Shown here in pieces: positions 51,822 through 61,346 of a stretch of 64,000 nt of DNA (position 1 is its first letter; each line of letters begins with the position of its first letter). A program made the position numbers and the translations under genes. The DNA comes from Microbacteriaceae bacterium (lineage in GTDB: Bacteria > Actinomycetota > Actinomycetes > Actinomycetales > Microbacteriaceae), in assembly GCA_004297935.1 (NCBI GenBank), contig SCRE01000006.1:372001-436000 (forward strand), in the 5' to 3' direction. Under the pieces are notes generated by a model. That model was given only the letters and a program-made list of their open reading frames with translations, was not told the DNA's origin and searched no databases.

Positions 51822-52234
51822 CCCTCACCGATGCCGGACCACTGGTCGGCCTCATCGATGCCGACGAGGCCGACCACGAGATATGCCGGCTGGTTCTGGC
51901 CCAGCTTCGGCTGCCGCTGCTGACGACCTGGCCGGTGTTCACCGAGGCAATGTACTTGCTGTCGCGAGCTGGCGGGCAGATGGGGCAGGAAGCTCTGTGG
52001 AAGTTGACCTTGAGCGGGCGCGTAGAGATCGCGGAGCTTTCGCGGGCGGCGCTGGAGCGCAGCTCTCGGCTGATGGCGAAGTACGCAGACCTTCCGATGG
52101 ACCTTGCCGACGCCACGTTGGTTGCCCTGGCCGAGGAGAGGAATGAGCGCCTCGTGTTCACGCTGGACTCCGACTTCGAGATCTACCGCCTCCACGGGCG
52201 GCAGCGATTCGAAATCGTTCCCAGGCGAGCATAG
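51818..52234 (+). CDS. PIN-domain toxin, VapC type
   Basis: A 138-residue PIN-domain ribonuclease. LTDAGPLVGLIDADEADHEI holds the first Asp, TWPVFTEAMYLLSRAGGQMG the Glu, PMDLADATLVALAEERN the second and LVFTLDSDFEIYRL further Asp residues. GTG start coupled to the antitoxin. This is the fifth toxin-antitoxin pair of the window. Confidence 0.92.
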   Translation: MTLTDAGPLVGLIDADEADHEICRLVLAQLRLPLLTTWPVFTEAMYLLSRAGGQMGQEALWKLTLSGRVEIAELSRAALERSSRLMAKYADLPMDLADATLVALAEERNERLVFTLDSDFEIYRLHGRQRFEIVPRRA

Positions 52235-52324
52235 ACGCGTATTGGAGCGGGCGACGGGCACAGACGCAAGGACAGGCACAGACGCGAAGACAGCGGGCGG
52301 ACGCAGCGGCAATAGGCTGGGAGG

Positions 52325-53374
52325 ATGCACGGTGAATACAAGGTACCCGGGGGCAAGCTCGTCGTCGTCGACCTCGAGGTCGTCGACGGCGTCATCCGCA
52401 ACTTCCACTTGGCCGGCGATTTCTTTCTCGAACCCGACAGCGCGCTCGAGGCGATAGACGCCGCAGTGAACGGCCTGCCCGCGGATGCCGATGCCAGGGT
52501 GGTCGCCGCCGCCATTCAGCGGGCCCTCCCGGCGAATGCCGTGCTGCTCGGGTTCTCACCAGACGCGGTCGCGGTCGCGATCCGCCGCTCGCTCGCGCGT
52601 GCGACCACCTGGCGCGACTACGACTGGCAGATCGTGCACACCAAGGCGGTCTCACCCGCCATGCATCTCGCCCTGGACGAGGTGCTCGCCACGGAGGTCG
52701 GCGAGGGCCGCCGCAAGCCGACGCTGCGGATCTGGGAGTGGGATGAATCCGCGGTCGTGATCGGCAGCTTCCAGTCGGTGAAGAACGAGGTGGACCCGGT
52801 CGGCGCACGGAAATACGGCTACGACGTCGTGCGGCGCATCTCCGGCGGCGGCGCGATGATGATGGAGAAGGGTGCTGTCGTCACCTATTCCCTGTATCTG
52901 CCTGCGGAACTCGTGCAGGGCATGACCTTCGCAGACAGCTACGCCTTCCTGGACGAGTGGACCGTAACCGCACTGCAATCGATCGGCGTCGACGCTTCGT
53001 ATCAGCCGCTCAACGACATCACCAGCCCGAAGGGCAAGATCGGCGGCGCTGCGCAGAAGCGCTTCGGCAACGGCGGTGTGCTGCACCACGTCACCATGAG
53101 CTACGACATGGACGGCCAGAAGCTGCTCGAGGTGCTCCGCATCGGCCGCGAGAAGATCAGCGACAAGGGCATCGCATCCGCCGCGAAACGCGTCGACCCG
53201 CTGCGCAGCCAGACCGGCCTCAGTCGTGCCGAGATCATCGAACGGATGAAGGAGACCTTCGTACGCCTGCACGGCGGCGCCCCCGGTGACATCACCGCCG
53301 AGGAGTACGCCAAAGCCGCGCAGCTGGTGACGGACAAGTTCTCCACGGATGCCTGGCTGAATCGCGTGCCCTGA
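52325..53374 (+). CDS. Lipoate-protein ligase A-like, with an extra N-terminal domain
   Basis: A 349-residue ligase that attaches lipoate (or a related acyl group) to acceptor proteins. The catalytic domain (about 100-345) has the lipoate-binding RRISGGGAMMMEKGAVVTYS, the Lys motif NDITSPKGKIGGAAQKRFGN, and VLHHVTMSYDMDGQKLLEVL. The first 90 residues (YKVPGGKLVVVDLEVVDGVI, FHLAGDFFLEPDSALEAIDA) resemble the accessory domain that follows the catalytic domain in E. coli LplA, so the domain order is reversed here. The preceding 90 bases contain a short GGCACAGACGC repeat. Confidence 0.88.
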   Translation: MHGEYKVPGGKLVVVDLEVVDGVIRNFHLAGDFFLEPDSALEAIDAAVNGLPADADARVVAAAIQRALPANAVLLGFSPDAVAVAIRRSLARATTWRDYDWQIVHTKAVSPAMHLALDEVLATEVGEGRRKPTLRIWEWDESAVVIGSFQSVKNEVDPVGARKYGYDVVRRISGGGAMMMEKGAVVTYSLYLPAELVQGMTFADSYAFLDEWTVTALQSIGVDASYQPLNDITSPKGKIGGAAQKRFGNGGVLHHVTMSYDMDGQKLLEVLRIGREKISDKGIASAAKRVDPLRSQTGLSRAEIIERMKETFVRLHGGAPGDITAEEYAKAAQLVTDKFSTDAWLNRVP

Positions 53375-53473
53375 TCTGAAAAGCACCGACTCTCAAGAGC
53401 GCCGACCCTGGCGAACTTGCCCCCACAACGAGGGTCAACCAGCAAGTTCAGTCGGGTCGTGTATTCTGACGCC

Positions 53474-53773
53474 GTGGACGGGTGGATCATCGCAGGTGTC
53501 ATCCTGCTCGCGGTCGTCCTCGTGATGCTCGGCGGGAGCGCGCTCGGCTGGATCGATCTGTCGGACAAGAGCCGGCGCGGCGGACGCGGCAGCGGTGTGC
53601 TGTCGATCGGCGACGAAGTTTTTGCGCCCACCCGGTACGAAGCGCAGGTCGAGCTGGATCGTCAGACGGTTCTTCCGGCACCGGCCCCGATTGCCGGGGA
53701 CGGAGACAAGGGCATCTTCCACGACGGGCCGGTACGCATCCGCTTGGACACCGACGGCAAGTCGGTTCGCTGA
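53474..53773 (+). CDS. Small membrane protein of unknown function
   Basis: A 99-residue protein with one N-terminal transmembrane segment, GWIIAGVILLAVVLVMLGGS, and a cytoplasmic or outer tail with SIGDEVFAPTRYEAQVELDR and APAPIAGDGDKGIFHDGPVR. The GTG at 53474 places the hydrophobic segment right at the start. It stands alone and no family is recognised. Confidence 0.6.
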   Translation: MDGWIIAGVILLAVVLVMLGGSALGWIDLSDKSRRGGRGSGVLSIGDEVFAPTRYEAQVELDRQTVLPAPAPIAGDGDKGIFHDGPVRIRLDTDGKSVR

Positions 53774-53785
53774 GCAATCTCCGGT

Positions 53786-53952
53786 GGTCGAGTAGCGCGG
53801 TGGAGCTCGGGGGATCGCGGAGCGATCCTGCGACCCCAGCGCCGAGTGAGCCTGCGAGCGAGGGTGAGCGCCCGCGGCCGTATCGAGACGCCCTGTGCAA
53901 GCGGTCGGGCTCGCGGGTCTCGATACGCTCGTGGCGCTCGCCACTCGACCAC
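53786..53952. repeat. Family A inverted repeat, long composite copy
   Basis: It opens GGTCGAGTAGCGCGGTGGAG, contains CGTATCGAGACG near 53879 and ends GGTCTCGATACGCTCGTGGC-GCTCGCCACTCGACC. Between the arms lies an extra palindrome (GGGATCGCGGAGCGATCC). It separates the small membrane protein from a convergent acetyltransferase gene and may serve as a terminator. Confidence 0.78.
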
Positions 53953-53963
53953 TGGCGGCGAAA

Positions 53964-54248
53964 TCAGCGGGTGAGCAGATCCTGGTAGTCGGGGTGCTCA
54001 TCGAGCCAGTGCTTGACGTAGGGGCACTCCGCGACCACTCGACGGTTCGACGATGCGCGCACGTCGTCCAGTGCGAACTGCACCAGCTCTGAAGCCAGTC
54101 CGCGCTCGCGTTTCTCCGGTTCGATCACGGTGTGCGTGAAGGCGATCGTGTCGCCGTCGATCCGGTACTCGGCAAAGCCGGCCTCCCCGTCATCCTTCGA
54201 GATCACATACCGGTTGTGGTCCGGATCATTCGCCACGACGTGAGCCAT
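53964..54248 (-). CDS. Small GNAT acetyltransferase (YjdJ-like)
   Basis: A 94-residue minimal GNAT protein. DGEAGFAEYRIDGDTIAFTH gives the strands, VIEPEKRERGLASELVQFAL the acetyl-CoA binding loop (reduced RxxG), and RRVVAECPYVKHWLDEHPDY the conserved Cys-Pro-Tyr end. These short COG2388 proteins are thought to be cytoplasmic acyltransferases of unknown target. Its start is 35 bases from the divergent methyltransferase gene. Confidence 0.9.
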   Translation of the reverse strand: MAHVVANDPDHNRYVISKDDGEAGFAEYRIDGDTIAFTHTVIEPEKRERGLASELVQFALDDVRASSNRRVVAECPYVKHWLDEHPDYQDLLTR

Positions 54249-54283
54249 GTCGCCAGCCTACGCGACGGGTCAGGGAGAATGGA

Positions 54284-55240
54284 GTGATGTGCGAACCCTG
54301 GACACCGCAGTCACCCAACCGTGTGATCCAGGCGGACAATCTCGCCGTGCTGGCGGCCCTTCCGGATGCTGCGTTCACCGTCGTCTACCTCGACCCTCCG
54401 TTCAACACGGGGCGTGAGCAAAGCCGGCAGAGCACGACAGCCGTTCGCTCTGCAACCGGAACGATCACCGGATTCAAAGGGCAGAGCTACGAGCGGATCA
54501 AAGGCGATCTACTGCGCTACGACGATCGATTCGAGAACTATTGGGAGTTTCTCGAACCGCGACTGGCCGAGGCGTGGCGGCTGCTGGCCGACGACGGAAC
54601 GCTCTACCTGCACCTCGACTATCGCGAGGCGCACTACGCGAAGGTGTTGCTCGACGCCCTGTTCGGTCGCGCGTCGTTCCTCAACGAGATCATCTGGGCG
54701 TACGACTACGGTGCCAAGTCGAAAAACAAGTGGCCGGCCAAGCACGACACGATCCTGGTGTATGTCAAGAACCCGAAGCGTTACTACTTCGACTCCGCGG
54801 CCGTTGATCGCGAGCCCTACATGGCTCCCGGGCTCGTCACTCCGGAAAAGGCGCAGCGCGGCAAACTGCCGACGGATGTCTGGTGGCACACCATCGTCTC
54901 GCCGACCGGCCGCGAGAAGACCGGGTACCCCACGCAGAAGCCGGAGGGTGTGCTGCGGCGGATCGTGCAGGCATCCAGCCGGCCCGGGGATTGGGTGCTC
55001 GACTTCTTCGCGGGCAGCGGCACGACCGGGGCGGTCGCGGCCGCTCTCGGCCGTAGATTCTTGCTCGTCGACCAGAACCCGGAGGCGATCGCGGTCATGC
55101 GTGTGCGATTCGCAGCACTGATCGATGTCGATATCGAGTTCGAGGGGAACCGCGAGGTCGAGGGACGCGTCGGGCTCGACGCGCGTGTGGGGTTCGGCCG
55201 ACCGGTGGAGTTCGGCGGACGGGGCAGCCGCACGACCTGA
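54284..55240 (+). CDS. DNA methyltransferase, beta class, orphan
   Basis: A 318-residue amino-methyltransferase of DNA. The catalytic motif IV, VYLDPPFNTGRE, comes near residue 36 and the S-adenosylmethionine motif I, LDFFAGSGTTGAVAAAL, near residue 240; this order defines the beta class. GTLYLHLDYREAHYAKVLLD and GYPTQKPEGVLRRIVQASS also fit. It could make N6-methyladenine or N4-methylcytosine. GTG 54284 or ATG 54287 can start it. No restriction enzyme gene lies nearby, so it is an orphan that may have a regulatory or protective role. Confidence 0.92.
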   Translation: MMCEPWTPQSPNRVIQADNLAVLAALPDAAFTVVYLDPPFNTGREQSRQSTTAVRSATGTITGFKGQSYERIKGDLLRYDDRFENYWEFLEPRLAEAWRLLADDGTLYLHLDYREAHYAKVLLDALFGRASFLNEIIWAYDYGAKSKNKWPAKHDTILVYVKNPKRYYFDSAAVDREPYMAPGLVTPEKAQRGKLPTDVWWHTIVSPTGREKTGYPTQKPEGVLRRIVQASSRPGDWVLDFFAGSGTTGAVAAALGRRFLLVDQNPEAIAVMRVRFAALIDVDIEFEGNREVEGRVGLDARVGFGRPVEFGGRGSRTT

Positions 55241-55275
55241 GCGCGCTCACGCCGTTGCCGTCTGGGTGAACGCCC

Positions 55276-56133
55276 ATGCGGAATGTGCAAGGCTTGACGG
55301 CGATGTCCGCCAAGAGTCCGCTGAGAACAGCCCCGTTCGTGTGGGGCGCGCTCGGCAGCGCCGCAGCGTTCGCCGGGGTCTATCTGTTCTTCGTGCGCAG
55401 CTACATGGGTCAGTTGGTCGACGAGCGCGCGTTCGCCGGAGCGGATGCCTGGCAGGCCGACTTCGTCGCAGGCACCCAGCGCTTTCTCGACGTGTTACCC
55501 TACCTCTCTGTCGGTGCTGCATGCGTTCTCGGCATAGCGATCGTGCTCGTGCGACACAACTGGCTGGTGTTCGTCGCCGCCCTGAGTGCTGCCGCCGCAG
55601 CCAACATCAGCACGCAGCTGCTGAAATACCTCATACTCGGTCGCCCACAGCGCGGCGTCGCCGACGGGCTGGCGAACTCGCTGCCATCCGGGCACGCGAC
55701 CGTGGCGGCATCCGCGGCGCTGGTCGTCTTCCTGCTGGCCGCGCCGAGATACCGCCCGACGGCGGCCGTGATCGGCTCGATCTACACGCTGGTCGCGGGC
55801 GCGGCGACGCTCGTCAATCAGTGGCATCGACCGAGCGACGTGGTCGCGGCGCTGCTCGTGGTCGCGTTCTGGGGCTGTGGAGCCGGCTTTGCGATGTCGA
55901 TGTCGCCCACGCGAACCGCGGAAGTTCCTACGGCCGCTCGTCTGGTGGCGCTGGCCTGGGTCTCGGTCGGCTGCGCGGTCGTCGCCGCAATCGCACTCGC
56001 CATCACCTACACATCCGCTCTGGCGGGCGTCTCACACCTGTTGATCGCCTACCTGGGCGGGCTGTCCGCCATCGTCGCCGTCGCGTTCGCGCTCGCCGCG
56101 GCAGGCAATCGCATCTTCCGCTGGTTGGCCTGA
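55276..56133 (+). CDS. PAP2-family membrane phosphatase
   Basis: A 285-residue integral membrane phosphatase. The three PAP2 motifs are visible: KYLILGRPQRG, SLPSGHATVAAS and NQWHRPSDVVAALL with the catalytic His residues. About seven hydrophobic segments surround them. Likely substrates are phosphatidic acid or isoprenoid diphosphates. The ATG at 55276 or 55303 could start it. It ends 50 bases before the decayed surface protein gene on the other strand. Confidence 0.9.
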   Translation: MRNVQGLTAMSAKSPLRTAPFVWGALGSAAAFAGVYLFFVRSYMGQLVDERAFAGADAWQADFVAGTQRFLDVLPYLSVGAACVLGIAIVLVRHNWLVFVAALSAAAAANISTQLLKYLILGRPQRGVADGLANSLPSGHATVAASAALVVFLLAAPRYRPTAAVIGSIYTLVAGAATLVNQWHRPSDVVAALLVVAFWGCGAGFAMSMSPTRTAEVPTAARLVALAWVSVGCAVVAAIALAITYTSALAGVSHLLIAYLGGLSAIVAVAFALAAAGNRIFRWLA

Positions 56134-56185
56134 GCCGCACGCGGTCGCCTGAGCGAAACCCAGCCGGCCTCAGCGCGCCGCACGG

Positions 56186-57035
56186 TCACACGCGGTCTGA
56201 ACCGAGGTGTTTCCTCCGCTGCAGCCAGAGAGCTCCAGCACCGGCGAGCAGCAGTGCCAATCCGGACAACAGCCCGGGAACGAGGTCCGACCCGGTCTTC
56301 GCAAGCCCGGTCACGACCGTTGCCGCCGTCGGGGTCACGACGGCCGCCCAGTGCGCGTAGAGCACGGTGTCAACCGTCACGGGATCGCTGAACGCCCACG
56401 GTGCACCGCCGGTCGGGTCGGTGAACCAGCCGGAGAAGGTATAGCCGGTGCGCCTGCACCACCCGTGCCGCCGGACGCGGTTGTTGTGCTGTTCGTGATT
56501 GCGATCGTTCCCGAGTTGCTGATGCCGGTGCCGCCTGCGCCGCCGGATGCGCCCGCGCCGCCTGCGCCACCCGGTCCGCCTGCGATCGTGCCGTTAGGGC
56601 CGGGTGTGCCGGTTACCCCGACAGGCCGAGGCTGCCGCTGCCGCCGATAGCCGTGAACGAGCCGCCACCGACCGTGTCTTCGATGGTCAAGGACGCGCCG
56701 AGCGGGATCGTGACGCCCGCGACGACCGATTCCGACGTGTTCAGGGCGTGGCCGGCCACATCCAGGATGATGGCCGCGCCGGCCGGCGCCGTGATCGACG
56801 GGGCGGCCGAGATATCGGCACCGAGCACGATGCTGCTATCCGCATTGGTGATCGCCTGTATCAGCTCCGCCGCGGTCGAGACCGTCGTATTGGCGGCCTC
56901 GGCCGCCTGCACGGGACCCAAGACGACGCCGAACGCGACTGCAGTCGCGATCGCCACTGCGGTCGTGCCCGTACGCCACAGCATCGCGGCCCGCCTGCCA
57001 CGACCCGATATGACTGTGCGTGAACGGCCCTTCAT
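56186..57035 (-). pseudogene. Decayed Gly-rich, LAxTG-anchored surface protein
   Basis: Three frames together read as one secreted wall protein. The 5' part (from 57035) has an Arg-rich signal peptide (RTGTTAVAIATAVAFGVVLG) and a beta-helix-like region, then a stop at 56613. One base off, a Gly-rich section follows (GPGGAGGAGASGGAGGTG, then SNSGTIAITNSTTTASGGTG). A second shift leads to a Listeria-Bacteroides repeat (TGYTFSGWFTDPTGG) and the sorting signal LAKTG with a hydrophobic stretch and QRRKHLGSDRV. LAxTG is a class E sortase-type signal. At least two frameshifts make it a pseudogene unless the sequence is wrong. Confidence 0.75.
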
Positions 57036-57136
57036 GGGCGTTCTCTCCCTGCTGACAGAGGCTGTGCCGCCCGGATGTCTGCTGCCCGGATCGGCGCGCC
57101 CGACCCTACACCCGGATCAGGACAGGGCAGACCGCG

Positions 57137-59140
57137 CTACTGGTCGCGTGCCACTCGCTCGCCGGCGGAGCCGCCGGCGCTCTGCGCGCGGACCCCCGCG
57201 GTGTCCGCGGTCGGTTCGACCAGTGCGCCCATGCTGTCCGCCGCGCGTTTCGCGAACGCCTCCGCTTCATCGTCCGCAGCCTCTTGCAGCGCCGACTTCA
57301 CGCGCAGCGCCGGCGTCTTGAAGAACAACGCGAGCACGAACGCGATCAAGACGACCACCATCGCGGTCCAATAGATCTCAACGGTCGACTGACTGAACCC
57401 GACCAGGAACGGCTTGGTCAGCCGTGGGTCGGCGCCGTTCAAGAAGGACGTGTCGTTGATCGCGCTGCTGCCGCCGGACAGGTTCGTCGACGACTTCATC
57501 TTCTTCTCGATCGTCGGCGCTGCCGCGTCGATCACCTGGCTGCGCACGGCCTGCTTGGAGAAGTCCAGTGGTTGGGCAGGAACCTTCGCCGAAGCGATGT
57601 CTTGCGGAACGCCCTGCTTCACCAGGGCGGCCACGCCTGCGGCGTGCGCACCTTCTTGTGCGCCCTTCTCGATCGGGGTGACGATCTTGCCGTAGATCAT
57701 GTCCATGATCTTCTGATTCTCCGGCGCACTCGCGATCGACGGCGTCAGCGCGGCATTCAACGCGCTCTTGAGAGTGGCATTGTCCGTCAGCGACGTTTGG
57801 ATGTTCAGCGGCATCACCGTGAACAGCAGCGACAGCAGCACGGCCGTTCCGAGCGTTCCACCGATCTGCCGGAAGAACGTCGACGCGCTGGTCGCGACCC
57901 CCATGTCACGCAGACCCACCGAGTTCTGGCTTGCGATCGTCAGCGTCTGCATCAGCTGGCCGAGGCCGAGGCCGATCAACAGCATCGCACCGGCGACGAA
58001 CCAGTAGGACGAGTCGTATTTGAGGAAGCTCAGATAGAAGAATCCGCCGGTCAGGAATGCCGTGCCGAGGATCGGGTAGATCCGGTACTTGCCGTTCCGT
58101 GCGATCAACTGGCCACTGGCGATCGACGCGATCATCAGGCCGAGAATCATCGGCAGCATCTGGAAGCCGCTCTCGGTCGGTGTCGCACCGAGCACGATCT
58201 GCAGGTAGAGCGGGATCGTCATCATGGCGCCGAACATGCCGAAGCCGACGAGCACGCCGATCAGGGTCGCCATCGAGAACGTCGAGGAGTGGAACAGCTT
58301 GATCGGGATGAGCGCGTCGTCCTTCATCCGGAACTCGATGAAGATGAACGCGACCACGCCGATCAGGCCGACCACATAGCAGGCTATGGAGATCGGGCTG
58401 GTCCAGCCCCAGGTCTGGCCCTCCTCTGCGACCAAAAGGAGCGGCACCAATGCGACGATGACGGCGGTCGCACCCCACCAGTCGATGCGCACCGAGTGGC
58501 GGTCGGCCCGTGGCAGGTGCAGGAACCGCATCACCATGGCGAGCGCGATCAGGCCGATCGGGACGTTGATCAGGAACACCCAGCGCCAGCCGGCGATCCA
58601 CAAGATCGAGCTCGTGCCGGCGAACAGGCCGCCGATCAAGGGGCCGATCACGCTGGAAATGCCGAACACCGCCAGAAAGTAGCCCTGGTACTTGGCACGC
58701 TCACGAGGAGCGAGGATATCGCCCATGATCGCCAGCGGCATGGACATCAGACCGCCCGCGCCGAGTCCCTGCACCGCGCGGAAGACGGCCAATTCGATCA
58801 TCGACGAAGAGAACGACGACAGGATCGACCCGATGATGAATACGACGATCGCGAAGATGAACAGCGGACGCCGGCCGAAGATGTCGGAAAGCTTGCCGTA
58901 GATCGGTGTCGCGATCGTCGACACGATCAGATACGCCGTCGTGACCCAGGCCTGCAGGCTCAAGCCGTGCAGGTCGTCGCCGATCGTGCGGATCGCTGTT
59001 CCGACCACCGTCTGGTCGAGGGCGGACAGGAACATGCCGGCCATCAGGCCGAAGATCACGAACAAGATCATCCGGTGACTCATCACCGGATTGGCGGTAC
59101 GAGCCTGCTCGGGGAGTGGTGCAGCGTCAGCGTGTGACAT
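57137..59140 (-). CDS. MFS multidrug exporter, DHA2 (14-TM) family
   Basis: A 667-residue drug:proton antiporter. Typical DHA2 motifs are [18 protein letters not shown], the loop 2-3 motif [36 protein letters not shown] and motif [21 protein letters not shown]. Fourteen hydrophobic segments can be counted. An unusually long loop of about 150 residues lies before the last helix, and the C-terminal tail is acidic. ATG 59140 follows GAAGAGGAT. The 217 bases to the next gene hold an imperfect palindrome (TTTGC, seven bases, GCAAA, 59207-59223) that may bind a regulator. Confidence 0.93.
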   Translation of the reverse strand: MSHADAAPLPEQARTANPVMSHRMILFVIFGLMAGMFLSALDQTVVGTAIRTIGDDLHGLSLQAWVTTAYLIVSTIATPIYGKLSDIFGRRPLFIFAIVVFIIGSILSSFSSSMIELAVFRAVQGLGAGGLMSMPLAIMGDILAPRERAKYQGYFLAVFGISSVIGPLIGGLFAGTSSILWIAGWRWVFLINVPIGLIALAMVMRFLHLPRADRHSVRIDWWGATAVIVALVPLLLVAEEGQTWGWTSPISIACYVVGLIGVVAFIFIEFRMKDDALIPIKLFHSSTFSMATLIGVLVGFGMFGAMMTIPLYLQIVLGATPTESGFQMLPMILGLMIASIASGQLIARNGKYRIYPILGTAFLTGGFFYLSFLKYDSSYWFVAGAMLLIGLGLGQLMQTLTIASQNSVGLRDMGVATSASTFFRQIGGTLGTAVLLSLLFTVMPLNIQTSLTDNATLKSALNAALTPSIASAPENQKIMDMIYGKIVTPIEKGAQEGAHAAGVAALVKQGVPQDIASAKVPAQPLDFSKQAVRSQVIDAAAPTIEKKMKSSTNLSGGSSAINDTSFLNGADPRLTKPFLVGFSQSTVEIYWTAMVVVLIAFVLALFFKTPALRVKSALQEAADDEAEAFAKRAADSMGALVEPTADTAGVRAQSAGGSAGERVARDQ

Positions 59141-59357
59141 GAATCCTCTTCAAGGGGGAGGGATGTCGGGGCCATCGACATCCACCGTCGTTGGCAGGCA
59201 CAAAAGTTTGCGCAGAGTGCAAAGTTACACCTCCGCAGGGTGTCAGGCAACGTGAGGAGGCTGTGCATTCGGCTCGTTCGCCAGAGGCGAACTAAACAGA
59301 TCCATTGATGACCCACAGGCTTTTTTGAGCACGGCCGAGTACGGTCCTGAGATCGTT

Positions 59358-60386
59358 ATGCGCAACTTTCTTCAGATACTTCACACCTCCGATGGACCCG
59401 ACACCTCTCACCGGTCCCGCTGGTCCCTCTGGCCCCTCGCTCCGCGCCAACGCCTCGCTCTGCGCCGACGCCGTGCTCAGCAGGAACGCCGCGCTCCGCA
59501 CGGACGACGACGGCGCGGCCCCGCCGTCGTGGCGCTCGGCGCGCTGGCCGTTCTGGTGCTCGCCGGCTGTGCCGCCTCTCCCGCCGACGCCGGGGGGCCG
59601 GCGTCGCCGAGACCGACGGCGAACGCGACTCCCACCGTCACGGCCGTGTCGCCTGCGGTCGCCTCTGTCGTTCAGCAGCAGACGGTGACCATCACCGGCA
59701 CCGCGCTGGCGAAGGTGAAGACCGTGCAGTTCGGCACGCAGTCTGCCCCGGTCGCCGGAAAGCGCACAGCGGATCGGATCACGGTGACCGCGCCGGCCGC
59801 CATGGACTATCAAGCCGCCACGGTGCCGATCACACTGCTCGATGCCCAGGGCAAGGCGATTGCCACCAAGCCCGCTGCATACGCATACACGGCGACCAGC
59901 GGCGTGGCCAAGCAGGTCGAATACGCCCTGACGTACTGGAAGAACTACAACACGGCCGAATACGGCGATCTCAATCCTGTCGGCGGTGACTGTGCCAACT
60001 TCGTCAGCCAGACGCTCGTCGCGCGAGGCTGGACGATGAACGACCAGTGGTACAACCACGATGCTGCAGACGACTGGAGTCCGGCCTGGGGTTATGTGCC
60101 CGCAATGGACGACTATTTCGAGAGCAATGCCGCGGCGCTCGGCCTGCAGGAGTACAGCTTCGACCAGCGCAGCCAGATCGCTGTCGGCGATATCGCGATC
60201 TTCACTTGGAGTGGCGGCACCTCCCCCGACCACGTGCAGGTCGTGACCAAGGTGACGAAGGTGAACGGTTCGATCAAGATCGAGATGGCCAGCCACAACG
60301 ACGACTATGATTTCCGTGATCTGGACAACGAGATCACGGTGCAGCATCCGGGAGCAACGGGGCACTTCTGGCACCTGACCCGCTGA
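59358..60386 (+). CDS. Secreted amidase-domain lipoprotein with IPT/TIG domain
   Basis: A 342-residue exported protein from ATG 59358. A long Arg-rich N-terminus leads to a hydrophobic segment and a lipobox ending LVLAGC (Cys 71). An IPT/TIG-type domain follows (VTAVSPAVASVVQQQTVTIT, then TVQFGTQSAPVAG). The C-terminal half is an Amidase_6 domain: YWKNYNTAEYGDLNPVGGDC, ANFVSQTLVARGW, HDAADDWSPAWGYVPAMDDY and SPDHVQVVTKVTKVNG, with a Cys/His pair expected at the active site. The likely target is peptide cross-links of the wall, by family inference only. The precise start is uncertain. Confidence 0.82.
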   Translation: MRNFLQILHTSDGPDTSHRSRWSLWPLAPRQRLALRRRRAQQERRAPHGRRRRGPAVVALGALAVLVLAGCAASPADAGGPASPRPTANATPTVTAVSPAVASVVQQQTVTITGTALAKVKTVQFGTQSAPVAGKRTADRITVTAPAAMDYQAATVPITLLDAQGKAIATKPAAYAYTATSGVAKQVEYALTYWKNYNTAEYGDLNPVGGDCANFVSQTLVARGWTMNDQWYNHDAADDWSPAWGYVPAMDDYFESNAAALGLQEYSFDQRSQIAVGDIAIFTWSGGTSPDHVQVVTKVTKVNGSIKIEMASHNDDYDFRDLDNEITVQHPGATGHFWHLTR

Positions 60387-60426
60387 CTTCGGCGCCGAAC
60401 ACCTCACGCGGCCCTAAGCTCGACTC

Positions 60427-61320
60427 GTGATGTGCCGATACGTGACTGGGCGACGTGGGCCCGAGCGCGGATATCGACGGCGGCGGTTGATCGTGCTTTC
60501 GGCGCCGGTTGCCGCCGTCGCGGTCTTTGCGACGATGGCGGGGACCGTCGTCGGTTGCACGTCGACCAAGGCACCGGCATCCGTCACATCGGTGGCGGGT
60601 GCTGCCGGGTCCTCTCGGCCCAGCTCGACGCGGCCGGGGTCGATGCCGACCGGCCCGTCGACCAGGCCGACCCCCGCCCGACTCGTCGCTCCGATTCCGA
60701 TGGTGACGTTCGACAAGACCGCGCATTCGCTCGATGACCCCGCGAGCATCTGGGTGGTCGTCAACAAGTCGCGAGCGCTGAACCCGAAGTCCTACGCGCC
60801 CACCGACCTGGTCTATCCGGATGTGCCGTACGTGAACCATCAGCCGCTCAGGCGGGAGGCTGCTGCGGCCCTCGTTGCGCTGTTCGCTGCCGCACGCTCG
60901 GAGGCCGGGCTGAACCTGTCCGTGCAGAGCGCCTATCGGTCATTTGACACGCAGGCACAGGTCTACGACCAGGACGTCGCGGCCCACGGGCAGGCCTACG
61001 CCGACACCGACACCGCTCGTCCGGGCACCAGCGAGCATCAAACCGGGCTGGCCGTCGATATCAGCGCGGTGCCGGCATCCTGTTCCCTGGATGCCTGCTT
61101 CGGCACGACACCGCAGGGCCGCTGGCTTGCGGCGAACGTGTGGCGATTCGGATTCCTGCTGCGCTACCCGGCCGACAAGGTCGCCGTGACCGGATACACC
61201 TACGAACCGTGGCACTTTCGCTACATCGGCACCGATCTCGCCACACAGCTGCACAGGACCGGGGTGACGACGCTCGAGGAGTTCTTCGGCGTGCCCGGAG
61301 GCACCGTCTACCCGCAATAA
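60427..61320 (+). CDS. VanY-family D-alanyl-D-alanine carboxypeptidase (M15)
   Basis: A 297-residue exported lipoprotein with a lipobox ending GTVVGC (Cys 44) and a Ser/Pro/Thr linker to about residue 95. The M15B domain has LSVQSAYRSFDTQAQVYDQD, the zinc motif GTSEHQTGLAVDIS (His, Asp) and the second-ligand motif YTYEPWHFRYIG. It should trim the terminal D-Ala of peptidoglycan stem peptides outside the membrane. GTG 60427 or ATG 60430 can start it. It follows the amidase-domain gene by 40 bases on the same strand, and both act on the envelope. Confidence 0.92.
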   Translation: MMCRYVTGRRGPERGYRRRRLIVLSAPVAAVAVFATMAGTVVGCTSTKAPASVTSVAGAAGSSRPSSTRPGSMPTGPSTRPTPARLVAPIPMVTFDKTAHSLDDPASIWVVVNKSRALNPKSYAPTDLVYPDVPYVNHQPLRREAAAALVALFAAARSEAGLNLSVQSAYRSFDTQAQVYDQDVAAHGQAYADTDTARPGTSEHQTGLAVDISAVPASCSLDACFGTTPQGRWLAANVWRFGFLLRYPADKVAVTGYTYEPWHFRYIGTDLATQLHRTGVTTLEEFFGVPGGTVYPQ

Positions 61321-61346
61321 CTGGCCAGCGTTGATGCTCCGCCATT

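Noticed and set aside
28337-55240. A defence island built from toxin-antitoxin pairs and the methyltransferase
   Set aside because: No restriction enzyme, abortive-infection, CBASS, BREX or other recognised defence gene is present, and most genes between are catabolic.
57284-59137. A 617-codon open frame on the plus strand opposite the MFS exporter
   Set aside because: The composition is that of a reverse-frame shadow (Asp, His, Gln, Arg) and the exporter on the minus strand is complete.
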